Assembly: GCF_000169175.1 (NCBI RefSeq)
Contig: NZ_AAWS01000004.1
Span: 236,339 to 300,338 of the forward strand
Origin: Microscilla marina ATCC 23134
GTDB taxonomy: Bacteria > Bacteroidota > Bacteroidia > Cytophagales > Microscillaceae
DNA: 64,000 nucleotides
Reading direction: 5' to 3'
Below the pieces are notes generated by a model. That model saw only the letters and a program-made list of their open reading frames with translations, searched no databases and was not told the origin of the DNA. Positions 34,951 to 43,808 of the stretch are shown one piece after another; position 1 is the stretch's first letter, and each line of letters starts with the position of its first letter. The position numbers and the translations under genes were made by a program.

Positions 34951-35394
34951 ATGGATATAGTAAATGTAACGTTATTTTATATACTGCTTAGCCTTGTACC
35001 TGTAGACAAAAATCAGTTTCAGATAAGCACCAAGGAGCCTGAAAGCAAAACTGAGGTGACTATTAATTTTATCCGATCTTTGGACAAGTGGCAAGCGGTA
35101 AAAAGTACTGAAAAAGAAGGGTTGTCGATTTATTTTAAAGATAAAACGGCTTACATTAAAACACTTGGGAGTGACTCTTATGCCAAGATTGATTGGCTTG
35201 AAAAAGCAAAAGTAGTGACTAACCACAAAAAATGGAGCAAGGTGACTAAAGTAACAGTAAAGCAAATAGCAACTAAGCCTTTTATCTTTAGTGTAACAAA
35301 AGAAGGGAAAAACAGGCGAGTAATTAAGTTGAAGGCAACTCATCACCCTGAGGTATCCCAAAAAACACCTGTAGTACATGTAAGCTGGAAATAA
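34951..35394 (+). CDS. Family A small basic protein, copy 3 (147 aa)
   Basis: Hydrophobic start VTLFYILLSLVPVD, then NQFQISTKEPE, W-Q-A-V, a shortened FKDKTAYIK, the conserved NHKKWSKVTKVTV, EGKNRRVIKLK and the ending VVHVSWK. It lacks the aromatic FRFDK...CY pair of copies 1 and 2, and its C-terminus has VSQKTP in place of MSKAMP. Divergence is greater at the edges of strands than in the NHKKW block, as expected if that block is the functional or structural core. Confidence 0.75.
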   Translation: MDIVNVTLFYILLSLVPVDKNQFQISTKEPESKTEVTINFIRSLDKWQAVKSTEKEGLSIYFKDKTAYIKTLGSDSYAKIDWLEKAKVVTNHKKWSKVTKVTVKQIATKPFIFSVTKEGKNRRVIKLKATHHPEVSQKTPVVHVSWK

Positions 35395-35422
35395 TTTACG
35401 AACTTTTAAAATATATACTTCT

Positions 35423-35887
35423 ATGGACATGACATTTGTAATGTTGTTTTATATACTTACCAGCATAGTACCTGCCAACAAAAAGGACTTTCAGGTAACA
35501 GCTGCTCACCCCGAGAATAAAACAGAAACCATCATTCTTAGCTTTACCCGCTCATCAAATGAGTGGAGAGTAGTACCAAGTAATCAAAAAGATGAAGACA
35601 TGTTTTTTTATTTCAAGGGTAAAATTGCCTATATCAAGCCTTCTGCCAGCGCTGCCTATGAGAAAGTGGATTTGTTGGAGCAACTGTTGATTGTGCCCAA
35701 CCACAAAAAATGGAGTAAAGTAACAGAAGTGGCTTTTAAAGAAAAAGAGAGCGACCCCCGATCAGAGAGTTTGGTGTTTTTGGTGGTAAATAAAGGCAAA
35801 AACAAACGAATGGTGAAGATAGATAAGGCCAATCACCCAAAACTAACTGAGAAAGAGGCGCCCACCATGCATTTAAGTTGGAAATAA
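35423..35887 (+). CDS. Family A small basic protein, copy 4 (154 aa)
   Basis: Hydrophobic start FVMLFYILTSIVPAN, KDFQVTAAHPENKTET, EWRVVPSNQ, FYFKGKIAYIKPS, then NHKKWSKVTEVAF, KGKNKRMVKIDKANHP and MHLSWK. Closest to copy 3: both begin with MD, share AYIK and have His-Pro before the last strand, so copies 3 and 4 probably arose by the latest duplication. Function unknown. Confidence 0.75.
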   Translation: MDMTFVMLFYILTSIVPANKKDFQVTAAHPENKTETIILSFTRSSNEWRVVPSNQKDEDMFFYFKGKIAYIKPSASAAYEKVDLLEQLLIVPNHKKWSKVTEVAFKEKESDPRSESLVFLVVNKGKNKRMVKIDKANHPKLTEKEAPTMHLSWK

Positions 35888-35902
35888 ACAAATAAAACAA
35901 CT

Positions 35903-36355
35903 ATGAGGATAGCATTTGAGCTTATTTTTTATATCATTATCAATCTGGTGCCTGGTAAGGTAGACCACTTTCAGGCAGACTTTAAAAAAGATGATGAAAA
36001 GGTCATGCTTGAGTTTACCCGTGAGCCTAATAATCGTTGGAAGGTAGTAGGGCAGGTAAAAGGACAGAAGAGAAAAGAGGCACTTCACTTTTGGTTTGAC
36101 AAAGACCTGTCAAAGTATCACCAAAAAACCGATAGAAATACAAAGGTGTACCCTTTTGCGGCACGCTATAACATCAAGCGTAATCGTAAAAAGTGGCGGA
36201 AAGCTTCTTTGATTACTTATACAGTGAAGTCTTCATCCACAAAATTCCTTAGTTTTAAAATAAATAAGCAGAGCAAGCGCCGTTACCATGTCGCACCGAC
36301 AGGAAGTGATGAAGAAGTAAAAGACTTTCCTGAGTTTTGGGTGTATTGGGAATAA
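35903..36355 (+). CDS. Family A small basic protein, copy 5, divergent (150 aa)
   Basis: The most divergent copy. It keeps the start FELIFYIIINLVPGK and the core block RNRKKWRKASLITY, but the N-terminal beta part is shorter, a QVKGQKRKEALHFWFDKD segment replaces the usual strands and the end is FPEFWVYWE, acidic instead of Lys. Last gene of the run; the mobile element at 36383 begins 27 bp after its stop codon, so any original terminator has been displaced. Confidence 0.7.
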   Translation: MRIAFELIFYIIINLVPGKVDHFQADFKKDDEKVMLEFTREPNNRWKVVGQVKGQKRKEALHFWFDKDLSKYHQKTDRNTKVYPFAARYNIKRNRKKWRKASLITYTVKSSSTKFLSFKINKQSKRRYHVAPTGSDEEVKDFPEFWVYWE

Positions 36356-36382
36356 ACGTGCTACCTGTCTTTAGACAAATGA

Positions 36383-36777
36383 TTTGAAACCGTACACTAA
36401 TTTTTCACTACCAATACTTGTGTAGAGTTTAATTTTATAAGCCCAAAAAGTGTTTGAAAAACAGCATCTTTCTTTCCGCCTTAGTTTACTGGCGTTAAGA
36501 AATTTGAAGAGTGAAGCCGTAAAAACAGATCACTGACCGAGGCACGAGGGAATGTTTGAGCTGTTTCGGCGGAATGAAGCAAATTTTAGCAACAGTAAAC
36601 TACAGCGGTGGCTTTTTTTGGTTCGTTTTTTTAGCTAAAGAAAAAAATGAACGGATGCCTGAGGGCAAAGAATCAATAATTTAACCCAAAAGACTGCTGA
36701 TTAATCGCTTTTTTTAACTGTATAAATTTATTTAAAAGGCAAAGAACTTTTGTTAAAAAAATGTGTACGGTTTTGAA
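36383..36777. mobile_element. Non-autonomous insertion element (MITE-like), about 395 bp
   Basis: The ends are inverted repeats: 36383-36397 (TTTGAAACCGTACAC) and 36763-36777, whose complement reads TTCAAAACCGTACAC, continuing into T-rich inner sequence. The element is flanked by the direct repeat GACAAATGA (36374-36382 and 36778-36786), extendable to AGACAAATGAT depending on where the ends are drawn, as left by transposition. It has no open frame for a transposase, so it must be moved in trans. Inside are two crossing inverted repeats (TTCCGCC 36474 with GGCGGAA 36568; GTTTACTG 36484 with CAGTAAAC 36593) and a T-run/A-run hairpin around 36620-36650. Confidence 0.75.
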
Positions 36778-36790
36778 GACAAATGATAAA

Positions 36791-36826
36791 CAAAAGCCCT
36801 GACAAATTCACTTGTCAGGGCTTTTG
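36791..36826. terminator. Strong bidirectional terminator
   Basis: CAAAAGCCCTGACAA (36791-36805) pairs perfectly over 15 bp with 36812-36826 around ATTCAC. It terminates the minus-strand gene 36886-38973 and can stop read-through from family A. Confidence 0.85.
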
Positions 36827-36885
36827 TTGAATTGTTTACTTATCTATTCCTATTCAAAGCATATTTTAAAATTCTGGAGCCTATA

Positions 36886-38973
36886 TTAATACCCTCCCTG
36901 ATATTTACGGGTAACCCATTCTATAGTAGCAAGTGCCATCAATACAAAGAAAATCCATTTAAGGTGAATCATCTCTTGGATTTCTTCGGTGCTATGCAAC
37001 ACATTAGGTTTGCGGGTATCCAGCACTGCTTTTTTGAGTTCAGCAGTTTGGTTCATAGTAAAAAACCTGCCAGCAGTTTTTTTAGATAACTGTCTTAACA
37101 AGTTGTGGTCAGCTGTATTGTTTAGTGCCTCCAGTTGTAGACTTTTGATTGTAAACTCGCCGCCAGAAACTTCATTTTTATTTTTTATAGTAGCAGCAGC
37201 ACTGTATTTATAAACCCCCTTACTCAATCCACTAATCTCAAAGCGTGAGCTACCCTCAGTGGGAGTAAACGAGTAAGTAGAAGTTTTGCCCTTTTCATTG
37301 GTCAAGGTAAGGTTTACCTTTACGTCATAAATACGCTCATATAACTTGTTATACATTTCGGTTTCAAATACCACCTTTTCAAAGTCATAAAATTCATTAT
37401 TGATGGGGTACACCCGTAAACGTCGTTTATCTTCTTTAGTAGAAAGGTATTGTACTACTTTGCTTACAATTTCGTCTACAATTTCGTGTTTTTCATTCAA
37501 GGCATATTCTTCCTGACGCCATTCCCACAACCCTTCGCCTGCCATTACTGCCGATTTTACTCCGTTAAGCTCATTAATCACCAGTAAAGGCTTAGAGGTT
37601 TCTATACTTCCTACTCTTTGATGCAAAATTACTTGGGCACTATTGCTTACTCCATAACTACCAAAAGGTACCGATGCCGGAGGGAGTTTTTTGAATACTT
37701 TTACTTTTTCTCTCTCAAAATTAAACGTATTAAATTTATCATTAAAAATAGGGGTTACTTCGTCCATTTGACGCCCTCGTCGGTTGATGCGTAAACCTGC
37801 ATTGAGGCTGTTAAAAGTGTTGAGGTCACTTTGGGAACCTAAAATATAAAAAATGGGTGTACCTTGTTTACGAAAACGAGCCAATAGATTTCTGCCATTG
37901 CGGTAAATATTAGGTACCTGGTGGGCTATTATCAAATCATATTTTTCGTTTTTAAGCTTAGTAATCCCCGGAATGTGCATATCAAAACTATAATTATCGT
38001 TTTTGGTAATCGCACTTTTGAGTGCCTTAATATCAGGATGCGGAGTAGGAGCAATCACCAAAATTTTTTCCTTGCCATCTATCACCTCAATATATACATC
38101 GCGGGCATTATTGGTCTTGGTAAACTCATTTTCGAGTGCGTCTACATATACCATATAGCGTTGCATTCCTTTATACTTGGCCTCAGTCAAAAACGTTACC
38201 TGTTGTAGCTCACCATCTTCTTTAAATGTGACCCTTTTCCTGCCTAAAACCTGTCCGTTTTGACTCAAATACACATTGACTGACCGCCCAGGGTAGCCTA
38301 TATTTTCTACCTCTGCCACCACCGGAAACTTGTTGCCCAGATAAGCCACTTTGTTGGCAAGTACTGCTGCCAGTTTTATATCACGTTTTTGGGTGGTGTC
38401 ACCCACTCCTACTGTATATACTGGAAAACTGTAGTCTTGAAAAACAGGTGAAATGCCTTGGTTGTAGATACCATCTGACACCAACACTACCTTATCAAGG
38501 TTGCGATTTTCATAATTGTTTTTGATGGTATTTAGAATGGCGCTTAGGTTAGAACTGGCAAAGTTGAGTGGAGTTTGGACAATGTTTTTGGCAATACTGG
38601 TAATGTCCAGGTTTTGAATATCAATATTTACATTGTCTTTTTTTAGGGCATCACCCAAGTTTTCAAGTTCTTTATAAAGGTTTCTTATTTTCACCGAGTC
38701 GTTGGTAGTAGCTATAGACTGAGAGTTATCTATGGCAAACACTACAGTAGGTTTTTCTATAGTATTGCTTACCTGCCGTAAGTAGGGGTTGAGTAGTAGC
38801 AGCAAGCATAAAATAGTGACCAGTACAAACCTGAGTGTACCCAGTATACGATTGGTGGTTTTCGACCAATTGGCTTTTTTAGAGTACAACAGCAGTGCAT
38901 AAGCCAAACCAATGGCTACGCACACCAGAATAAGCCAGGGAGATGCCTGGGTGATCAGTTTAAGTTTTTCCAT
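36886..38973 (-). CDS. Membrane protein with von Willebrand factor A domain
   Basis: A 695-residue inner-membrane protein. Two N-terminal helices (about 12-30 and 44-64), then a VWA domain with the MIDAS start DNSQS (82-86) and LVSDGIYNQG in the next block, so divalent-metal adhesion chemistry is intact. Then come Ig-like beta domains, a region resembling a glutamine-amidotransferase-like fold (KILVIAPTPHPDIKALK, YDLIIAHQVPN), beta modules, and a final membrane helix (about 668-687) before a basic tail RKYQGGY. This is the BatA-related, DUF7408-like large architecture found widely in Bacteroidota; the role is not established, possibly envelope stress or complex assembly. Stands alone. Confidence 0.8.
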   Translation of the reverse strand: MEKLKLITQASPWLILVCVAIGLAYALLLYSKKANWSKTTNRILGTLRFVLVTILCLLLLLNPYLRQVSNTIEKPTVVFAIDNSQSIATTNDSVKIRNLYKELENLGDALKKDNVNIDIQNLDITSIAKNIVQTPLNFASSNLSAILNTIKNNYENRNLDKVVLVSDGIYNQGISPVFQDYSFPVYTVGVGDTTQKRDIKLAAVLANKVAYLGNKFPVVAEVENIGYPGRSVNVYLSQNGQVLGRKRVTFKEDGELQQVTFLTEAKYKGMQRYMVYVDALENEFTKTNNARDVYIEVIDGKEKILVIAPTPHPDIKALKSAITKNDNYSFDMHIPGITKLKNEKYDLIIAHQVPNIYRNGRNLLARFRKQGTPIFYILGSQSDLNTFNSLNAGLRINRRGRQMDEVTPIFNDKFNTFNFEREKVKVFKKLPPASVPFGSYGVSNSAQVILHQRVGSIETSKPLLVINELNGVKSAVMAGEGLWEWRQEEYALNEKHEIVDEIVSKVVQYLSTKEDKRRLRVYPINNEFYDFEKVVFETEMYNKLYERIYDVKVNLTLTNEKGKTSTYSFTPTEGSSRFEISGLSKGVYKYSAAATIKNKNEVSGGEFTIKSLQLEALNNTADHNLLRQLSKKTAGRFFTMNQTAELKKAVLDTRKPNVLHSTEEIQEMIHLKWIFFVLMALATIEWVTRKYQGGY

Positions 38974-39320
38974 ACAATATTTATGATCCAGCGTCCGTAG
39001 TCTTTACAAGTGGTGAGCCATTGGGTGTCCCTTGTTATGGGGTGGGGTATAGCCCTCATTGGCGGTTGGTTTTACCCTTTGCTGTTTAGGTGTATGTAGA
39101 GATTGGGGCAAAGGGTTTGAAATGACTATTATTTCGGACTCATTGAGCTAATATTTAGTGTCTTACAAAAACTCCAAGATAAAAAACAATCTTTATAAAT
39201 TGTATAATGACTTCATTAAAATTACACTAAATACGCAAAAAGCCTTGTTAGCGGTTTGTTAAAATTTGAGTCAGGTATAACTTGTGTGCTTGCTTGACAA
39301 ACCTATGGGCACAGAGATAG
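38974..39320. other. 347-bp gap between two minus-strand genes
   Basis: AT-rich, no gene. It should hold the promoter of the VWA gene and the 3' end of the threonine aldolase transcript. No clear terminator hairpin and no exact promoter box seen. Confidence 0.4.
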
Positions 39321-40391
39321 CTAACAACCCACCGTCAAAAAAGACTTCTTTATCAGTGATTGAATGGTTTCTACAGCCTTTTCGCAATCTTGTTGCGTTA
39401 TATCCAGGTGAGTTACCAAACGAATACGTTGATCAGATACACATAAAAATAATATCCCTTGGTCTTTAGCTTTTTGTTCAAGTACTTGGGCATTCAAGCG
39501 TTTGTCGGTCAGGTCTGCCATGACTATATTGGTATGAGTACTGTCAATATTTACCTTAAGCCCTTTAATTTCGTTCAGTGATTTTGCCAAAAACTGAGCG
39601 TTTGTGTGGTCTTCTGACAGTCTTTCGCGGTGATGATGTACTGCATACAACCCACCTGCGGCAATAATGCCTGCTTGCCGCATAGCGCCCCCCATAATTC
39701 GACGGTAACGATAAGCCTTTTCAATCAACTCACTGTTTCCAGCAAGCAATGAACCCACTGGAGCCCCCAAACCCTTCGACAAGCATACCGATACAGTATC
39801 AAACCCTTGGGTAAGTGTGTGTAGTTCTGTGCCATAATAAATGGCGGCATTCCATAAGCGGGCACCATCCAGGTGTTTGGCTATTTTTAGCTCATCGGCA
39901 GTAGCCAGTACTTGGGCAATCTCACCTTGGTTCCAAACCAACCCACCACCTACATTGTGGGTGTTTTCTATAGAAACCAGCCTTGTGGGAGCAAAATGAT
40001 AAGGAGCCTGGTTAGGTTTATAAGCTGCTTTTACATCCTGAGCAGTAAACCGACCGTCGCCTGTCAGAGGGGTAAGCTGTATGGAAGATATAAACCCTGC
40101 TGCCCCCGATTCAAACATCCAGTTATGGGCATGATTACCCACTATCATTCCGTCGCCGGGTTGGGTGAGCAACTTGATGGCTATTTGATTTGCCATGCTA
40201 CCTGTGGGCACATACAGGGCTTTTTCTTTGCCCAGCAAATCAGCTACTTCTTCTTGTAGCGCGTTTACGGTGGGGTCTTCCTGGTACATATCGTCACCTA
40301 CTTTGGCTTCGGCCATAAAGTGCCTCATGTCAGCCGTAGGTTGAGTCACAGTATCTGATCTTAAGTCTATTTTTTTTGTAGATTGGGTCAT
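39321..40391 (-). CDS. ltaE: Low-specificity L-threonine aldolase
   Basis: A cytoplasmic PLP enzyme, 356 residues, that cleaves L-threonine or allo-threonine to glycine and acetaldehyde. Family landmarks are [11 protein letters not shown] (9-19), [14 protein letters not shown] (33-46), the [10 protein letters not shown] substrate/PLP ring-stacking region (about 89-98), HLDGARLW (173-180, the PLP-ring Asp and Arg) and [12 protein letters not shown], where Lys206 forms the Schiff base. It ends with a short extra tail [10 protein letters not shown]. The length and all catalytic residues look normal. Monocistronic. Confidence 0.92.
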   Translation of the reverse strand: MTQSTKKIDLRSDTVTQPTADMRHFMAEAKVGDDMYQEDPTVNALQEEVADLLGKEKALYVPTGSMANQIAIKLLTQPGDGMIVGNHAHNWMFESGAAGFISSIQLTPLTGDGRFTAQDVKAAYKPNQAPYHFAPTRLVSIENTHNVGGGLVWNQGEIAQVLATADELKIAKHLDGARLWNAAIYYGTELHTLTQGFDTVSVCLSKGLGAPVGSLLAGNSELIEKAYRYRRIMGGAMRQAGIIAAGGLYAVHHHRERLSEDHTNAQFLAKSLNEIKGLKVNIDSTHTNIVMADLTDKRLNAQVLEQKAKDQGILFLCVSDQRIRLVTHLDITQQDCEKAVETIQSLIKKSFLTVGC

Positions 40392-41022
40392 TTTGTAGTA
40401 CTATTTTTAAATGTGTCTTTGGGTATAAAAAAGCAGGCTATATTACAATAGTCCATAGCATTTAGTCCGTAGTCCATAGCAGATTCGAGTAAATGTTTAC
40501 CCTATGAATCATTGTAAACCAATGGCGTATATTAAATTTGTGTACTTGCTTTATTTTTCAAAGGGTTTCAGGTTTACGTCTAAACACGTAATTAAATAGT
40601 TTTTAAACTTATAGCCATTTGATAACCGAGCCTCTGGTGAGCTCACCGAAGGTAATCAGTAATCAACTTTGACTAAAATCACTGCGGAGTATTGATATTA
40701 ACTGCTAGTACAAATATCAGCAAACTATCTGAATAGTACCTCAAAGCCTTTTTTAAAAACAATACTTGCTTTTGACTACGCTTTTTGTAAATCACTGAAA
40801 AAATCAAGGTGATATAAAAGTGTAGTTACTTGTGGAGCAGGGTGTAGCTTGCGACTTGTCGCTTAAAGCTTGCCCCTGCTGGGGCTTTTGACTAAACTTC
40901 AAACCTGACGAATATCATATTTTTTTTGCCTCTTATTGCCCACATTTGTAGCACTAAAGAAAGGACTTAATCATTAACACTAGTTGTTGGTTATTAATTA
41001 CCAGCAACTTAAGACTAAATAT
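40392..41022. other. 631-bp gap upstream of ccoI
   Basis: No gene. Contents: a direct repeat AGTCCATAGCA (40450-40460 and 40471-40481), a perfect palindrome GGTGAGCTCACC (40636-40647) that could be an operator, and a pyrimidine-rich TTTTTTTGCCTCTTATTGCC followed by CACATTTG (40941-40948), one base off the TAnnTTTG box and the best promoter candidate for ccoI. Confidence 0.5.
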
Positions 41023-43503
41023 ATGCTCCAGGCAGAAACCCATACTACGCTCCAATGTTACCATTGTGGCGAAACTTGTGCCGATGATCACATTCATCTG
41101 AACGAGAAAGTGTTTTGTTGTGATGGTTGTAAAACTGTATTTGAAATCTTGGACGAAAACGGGTTATGTAATTATTACGACCTGGAACAATCGCCTGGAA
41201 TTCAGCTGAAAGTGCGCAACTGGGGTACTCGTTACGATTTTCTCGATAATCTTGATATTGCCCACCAATTACTTGATTTTGCCGAAGGTAATACCCAAAA
41301 AATTACTTGGTTTGTTCCAGCTATTCATTGTAGCTCATGTATTTGGTTGCTTGAAAACCTCTACAAGCTTCAGCCAGGTATTCAATACTCAAGGGTAAAC
41401 TTTGTGCGCAAAGAGGTCATGCTTACCTATGACTCCAGTCAGATTTCTTTACGTAAGCTTGCCGAACTACTTGCCACATTGGGTTATGCTCCAAAAATTC
41501 AATTAGACGACTTGAAACCTGACAGTGGTTCTCAAAAGAAAAAGTTGAGTGCAGAAGAGAAAAAGCTATATTTTAAAATCGGAATTACCGGGTTTGCCTT
41601 TGGCAATATTATGCTATTGAGTTTTCCTGAATACCTCGATTGGGTAGGAACCGATTATCAGAATTTTTTTGGTTATTTGAATATATTACTTGCCCTGCCA
41701 GTATTTTTTTATTGTAGTTCCGACTATCTCCTGTCAGCGTTTAAAGCCTTACGTGCCAAGACGATCAACTTGGATGTGCCCATTTCTATGGGAATTATTG
41801 TTTTATTTGGGCGTAGCTTATACGAAATCTTAACCCATACTGGTGCTGGTTTTATGGATTCGTTGGCGGGCTTAATCTTCTTTTTGCTTGTAGGCAAGTG
41901 GTTTCAAAGCAAAACTTACCAAAGTCTTTCGTTTGAACGCGATTATAAATCTTACTTTCCTTTGGCAGTACAATTAAAGCAACGCAAGGGACAAGGCAGT
42001 AAGCCTATGAGCAGTATTCCGGTAACTGACATCAAAAAAAACGATCATATCATTATCCGAAACCAAGAGCTTATTCCTGCGGATAGTATTTTGCTAAGTG
42101 AAGATGCTTTCATTGATTACAGTTTTGTTACTGGCGAGGCAGAGCCAATCCACAAAAGGCAAGGCGACTATTTATATGCTGGGGGGAGGCAAGTAGGTGC
42201 CAGTATCACACTTGAAGTACAAAAAGAAGTAGCCCAAAGTTATCTCACTCAATTGTGGAACAACGATGTGTTTAGCAAAGATGGTGGTACCCAAAAGCAA
42301 TTTCAACAAAAGGTAGCACGTTTCAGTCAGTATTTTACCCTAGTAGTACTTGCTATAGCCTTTGGAGCAGCTTTATACTGGAACTTTACTAACCCTGCTA
42401 AAATCTGGAATACCTTTACGGCAGTATTAATTGTGGCGTGTCCCTGTGCCCTGGCGTTGTCTATGCCTTTTACATTGGGCAATACAATGCGTATTTTTGG
42501 GCGTAATCGCTTGTATCTAAAAAACGCTGAAGTAGTAGCCGATTTAGCCGGTATTAACCACTTGGTGTTTGACAAAACAGGGACTATTACTCACCCTAAC
42601 GAAACTAAAATAAGCTTTGACGCCGTTCAAAACCAGGGTTTAAGTCCTGAACAAGCATTGTGTATTGCGTCATTAGTCAAACATTCTACACACCCTCTAA
42701 GCCAACGAATTTTTAAGCATTTAAACATTCAAAACCTGGCAGAAGCAGCTCAGTTTAACGAAATACCGGGCAAGGGCATTATGGGTATAGTAAAAGGGAC
42801 TGAGGTAAAAGTAGGTAGTGAACAATGGATCAAAGGTGAGGATTTTGTACCTCAAAATGTTGCCCAATTGCAAACCAAAGTTTTTGTAAAGTTGGGCGAT
42901 GAAGTATTAGGAGGTTTTGTGATGCAACACGAGTATCGGCAAGGCTTAGGCAAGCTTATCCAGGGAATGCAAAGCCATTATGGTACTTCGCTCATTTCTG
43001 GTGATAACGATGCAGAAGCTGAGCGTTTAAAATCACTTTTTGGGCAACAAAGTATCTTGAAGTTTCAACAAAAGCCTGCTGATAAACTAGCCTTTATCAA
43101 TGATTTACAGCAAGAAGGCAAACAAGTAATGATGATGGGTGATGGTTTGAATGATGCTGGAGCTTTGCAACAAAGTCATGTAGGCATTGCCGTTTCAGAA
43201 GATACTTCGTCATTTTCGCCAGCGTGTGATGCTATTTTAGATGCTAGGGTATTCGATAAATTGCCTAGATTTCTAAAGTTCTCAAAAACCAGCCTTAAGG
43301 TAGTGAAAATGAGTTTTGTGCTTTCATTGCTTTACAACCTGATAGGCGTTGCTTTTGCCGTAAGTGGTAACTTGTCGCCTGTAGTGGCGGCCATTCTGAT
43401 GCCCTTGAGTTCTATCACTGTGGTAAGTTTTGTAATCGTAACGACTAATGCTTTGGCTAAGTACCAAGGCTTGGTCATAGGAGATACCCTGTCAAAAAAC
43501 TAA
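41023..43503 (+). CDS. ccoI: Copper-transporting P-type ATPase for cbb3 oxidase assembly
   Basis: Also called FixI; 826 residues. The ATG at 41023 is used; the frame is open to a TTG at 40984. The N-terminus has the CcoI-type cysteine-rich motif CYHCGETC (12-19) and FCCDGC (31-36), then an HMA domain with HCSSC. The P1B ATPase core follows: eight membrane helices, a CPCALALS metal-site motif, the DKTGTI phosphorylation loop and GDGLNDAGALQQSHVGIAV. It exports copper from the cytoplasm to the periplasm for insertion into the cbb3 cytochrome oxidase. ccoS follows 12 bp downstream; the structural ccoNOP genes and ccoG are not in this window. Acts under low oxygen. Confidence 0.93.
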   Translation: MLQAETHTTLQCYHCGETCADDHIHLNEKVFCCDGCKTVFEILDENGLCNYYDLEQSPGIQLKVRNWGTRYDFLDNLDIAHQLLDFAEGNTQKITWFVPAIHCSSCIWLLENLYKLQPGIQYSRVNFVRKEVMLTYDSSQISLRKLAELLATLGYAPKIQLDDLKPDSGSQKKKLSAEEKKLYFKIGITGFAFGNIMLLSFPEYLDWVGTDYQNFFGYLNILLALPVFFYCSSDYLLSAFKALRAKTINLDVPISMGIIVLFGRSLYEILTHTGAGFMDSLAGLIFFLLVGKWFQSKTYQSLSFERDYKSYFPLAVQLKQRKGQGSKPMSSIPVTDIKKNDHIIIRNQELIPADSILLSEDAFIDYSFVTGEAEPIHKRQGDYLYAGGRQVGASITLEVQKEVAQSYLTQLWNNDVFSKDGGTQKQFQQKVARFSQYFTLVVLAIAFGAALYWNFTNPAKIWNTFTAVLIVACPCALALSMPFTLGNTMRIFGRNRLYLKNAEVVADLAGINHLVFDKTGTITHPNETKISFDAVQNQGLSPEQALCIASLVKHSTHPLSQRIFKHLNIQNLAEAAQFNEIPGKGIMGIVKGTEVKVGSEQWIKGEDFVPQNVAQLQTKVFVKLGDEVLGGFVMQHEYRQGLGKLIQGMQSHYGTSLISGDNDAEAERLKSLFGQQSILKFQQKPADKLAFINDLQQEGKQVMMMGDGLNDAGALQQSHVGIAVSEDTSSFSPACDAILDARVFDKLPRFLKFSKTSLKVVKMSFVLSLLYNLIGVAFAVSGNLSPVVAAILMPLSSITVVSFVIVTTNALAKYQGLVIGDTLSKN

Positions 43504-43515
43504 AAAGAAAGAAAT

Positions 43516-43689
43516 ATGTCTGTCATTGTTATTTTAATTATAGCGAGTATACTAGTGGCCATCGGTTTTTTAACCGCCTTTATATGGTCAGTAAAAAGTG
43601 GTCAATACGACGATACCTATTCACCTAGCGTGCGTATTTTATTTGATGACACCACTCCAAAAAAAGATTTGGCTAAAAAGTCGAAGTAA
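43516..43689 (+). CDS. ccoS: cbb3-type cytochrome oxidase assembly protein
   Basis: A 57-residue protein with one N-terminal membrane helix (SVIVILIIASILVAIGFL) then WSVKSGQYDD and SVRILFDD, the family hallmark (F/W-x-W-x-V-K-x-GQYDD, RILFDD). It lies 12 bp after ccoI with AAAGAAAG as ribosome site, and is required to deliver copper and heme-proximal parts into the oxidase. Usual length for CcoS. Confidence 0.93.
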   Translation: MSVIVILIIASILVAIGFLTAFIWSVKSGQYDDTYSPSVRILFDDTTPKKDLAKKSK

Positions 43690-43697
43690 AGACTTGT

Positions 43698-43728
43698 AAG
43701 GAAAAACAATCAAGTTTTTCCTTTTTTT
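43698..43728 (+). terminator. Rho-independent terminator of ccoI-ccoS
   Basis: AAGGAAAAAC (43698-43707) pairs with GTTTTTCCTT (43714-43723) over a 6-base loop, followed by five more T residues, 9 bp after the ccoS stop. Confidence 0.85.
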
Positions 43729-43808
43729 ATGCCACTTTGTCTATTTATTCAATCTTTGACACTGGGCTGATCGTTGATTATCATACAACAAAATACAATC
43801 TTCGAATT

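Noticed and set aside
40669..40682. FNR-like site TTGACTAAAATCAC upstream of ccoI
   Set aside because: Two of ten key bases differ from TTGAT-N4-ATCAA and it lies about 350 bp from the start codon, about 270 bp upstream of the best promoter candidate.
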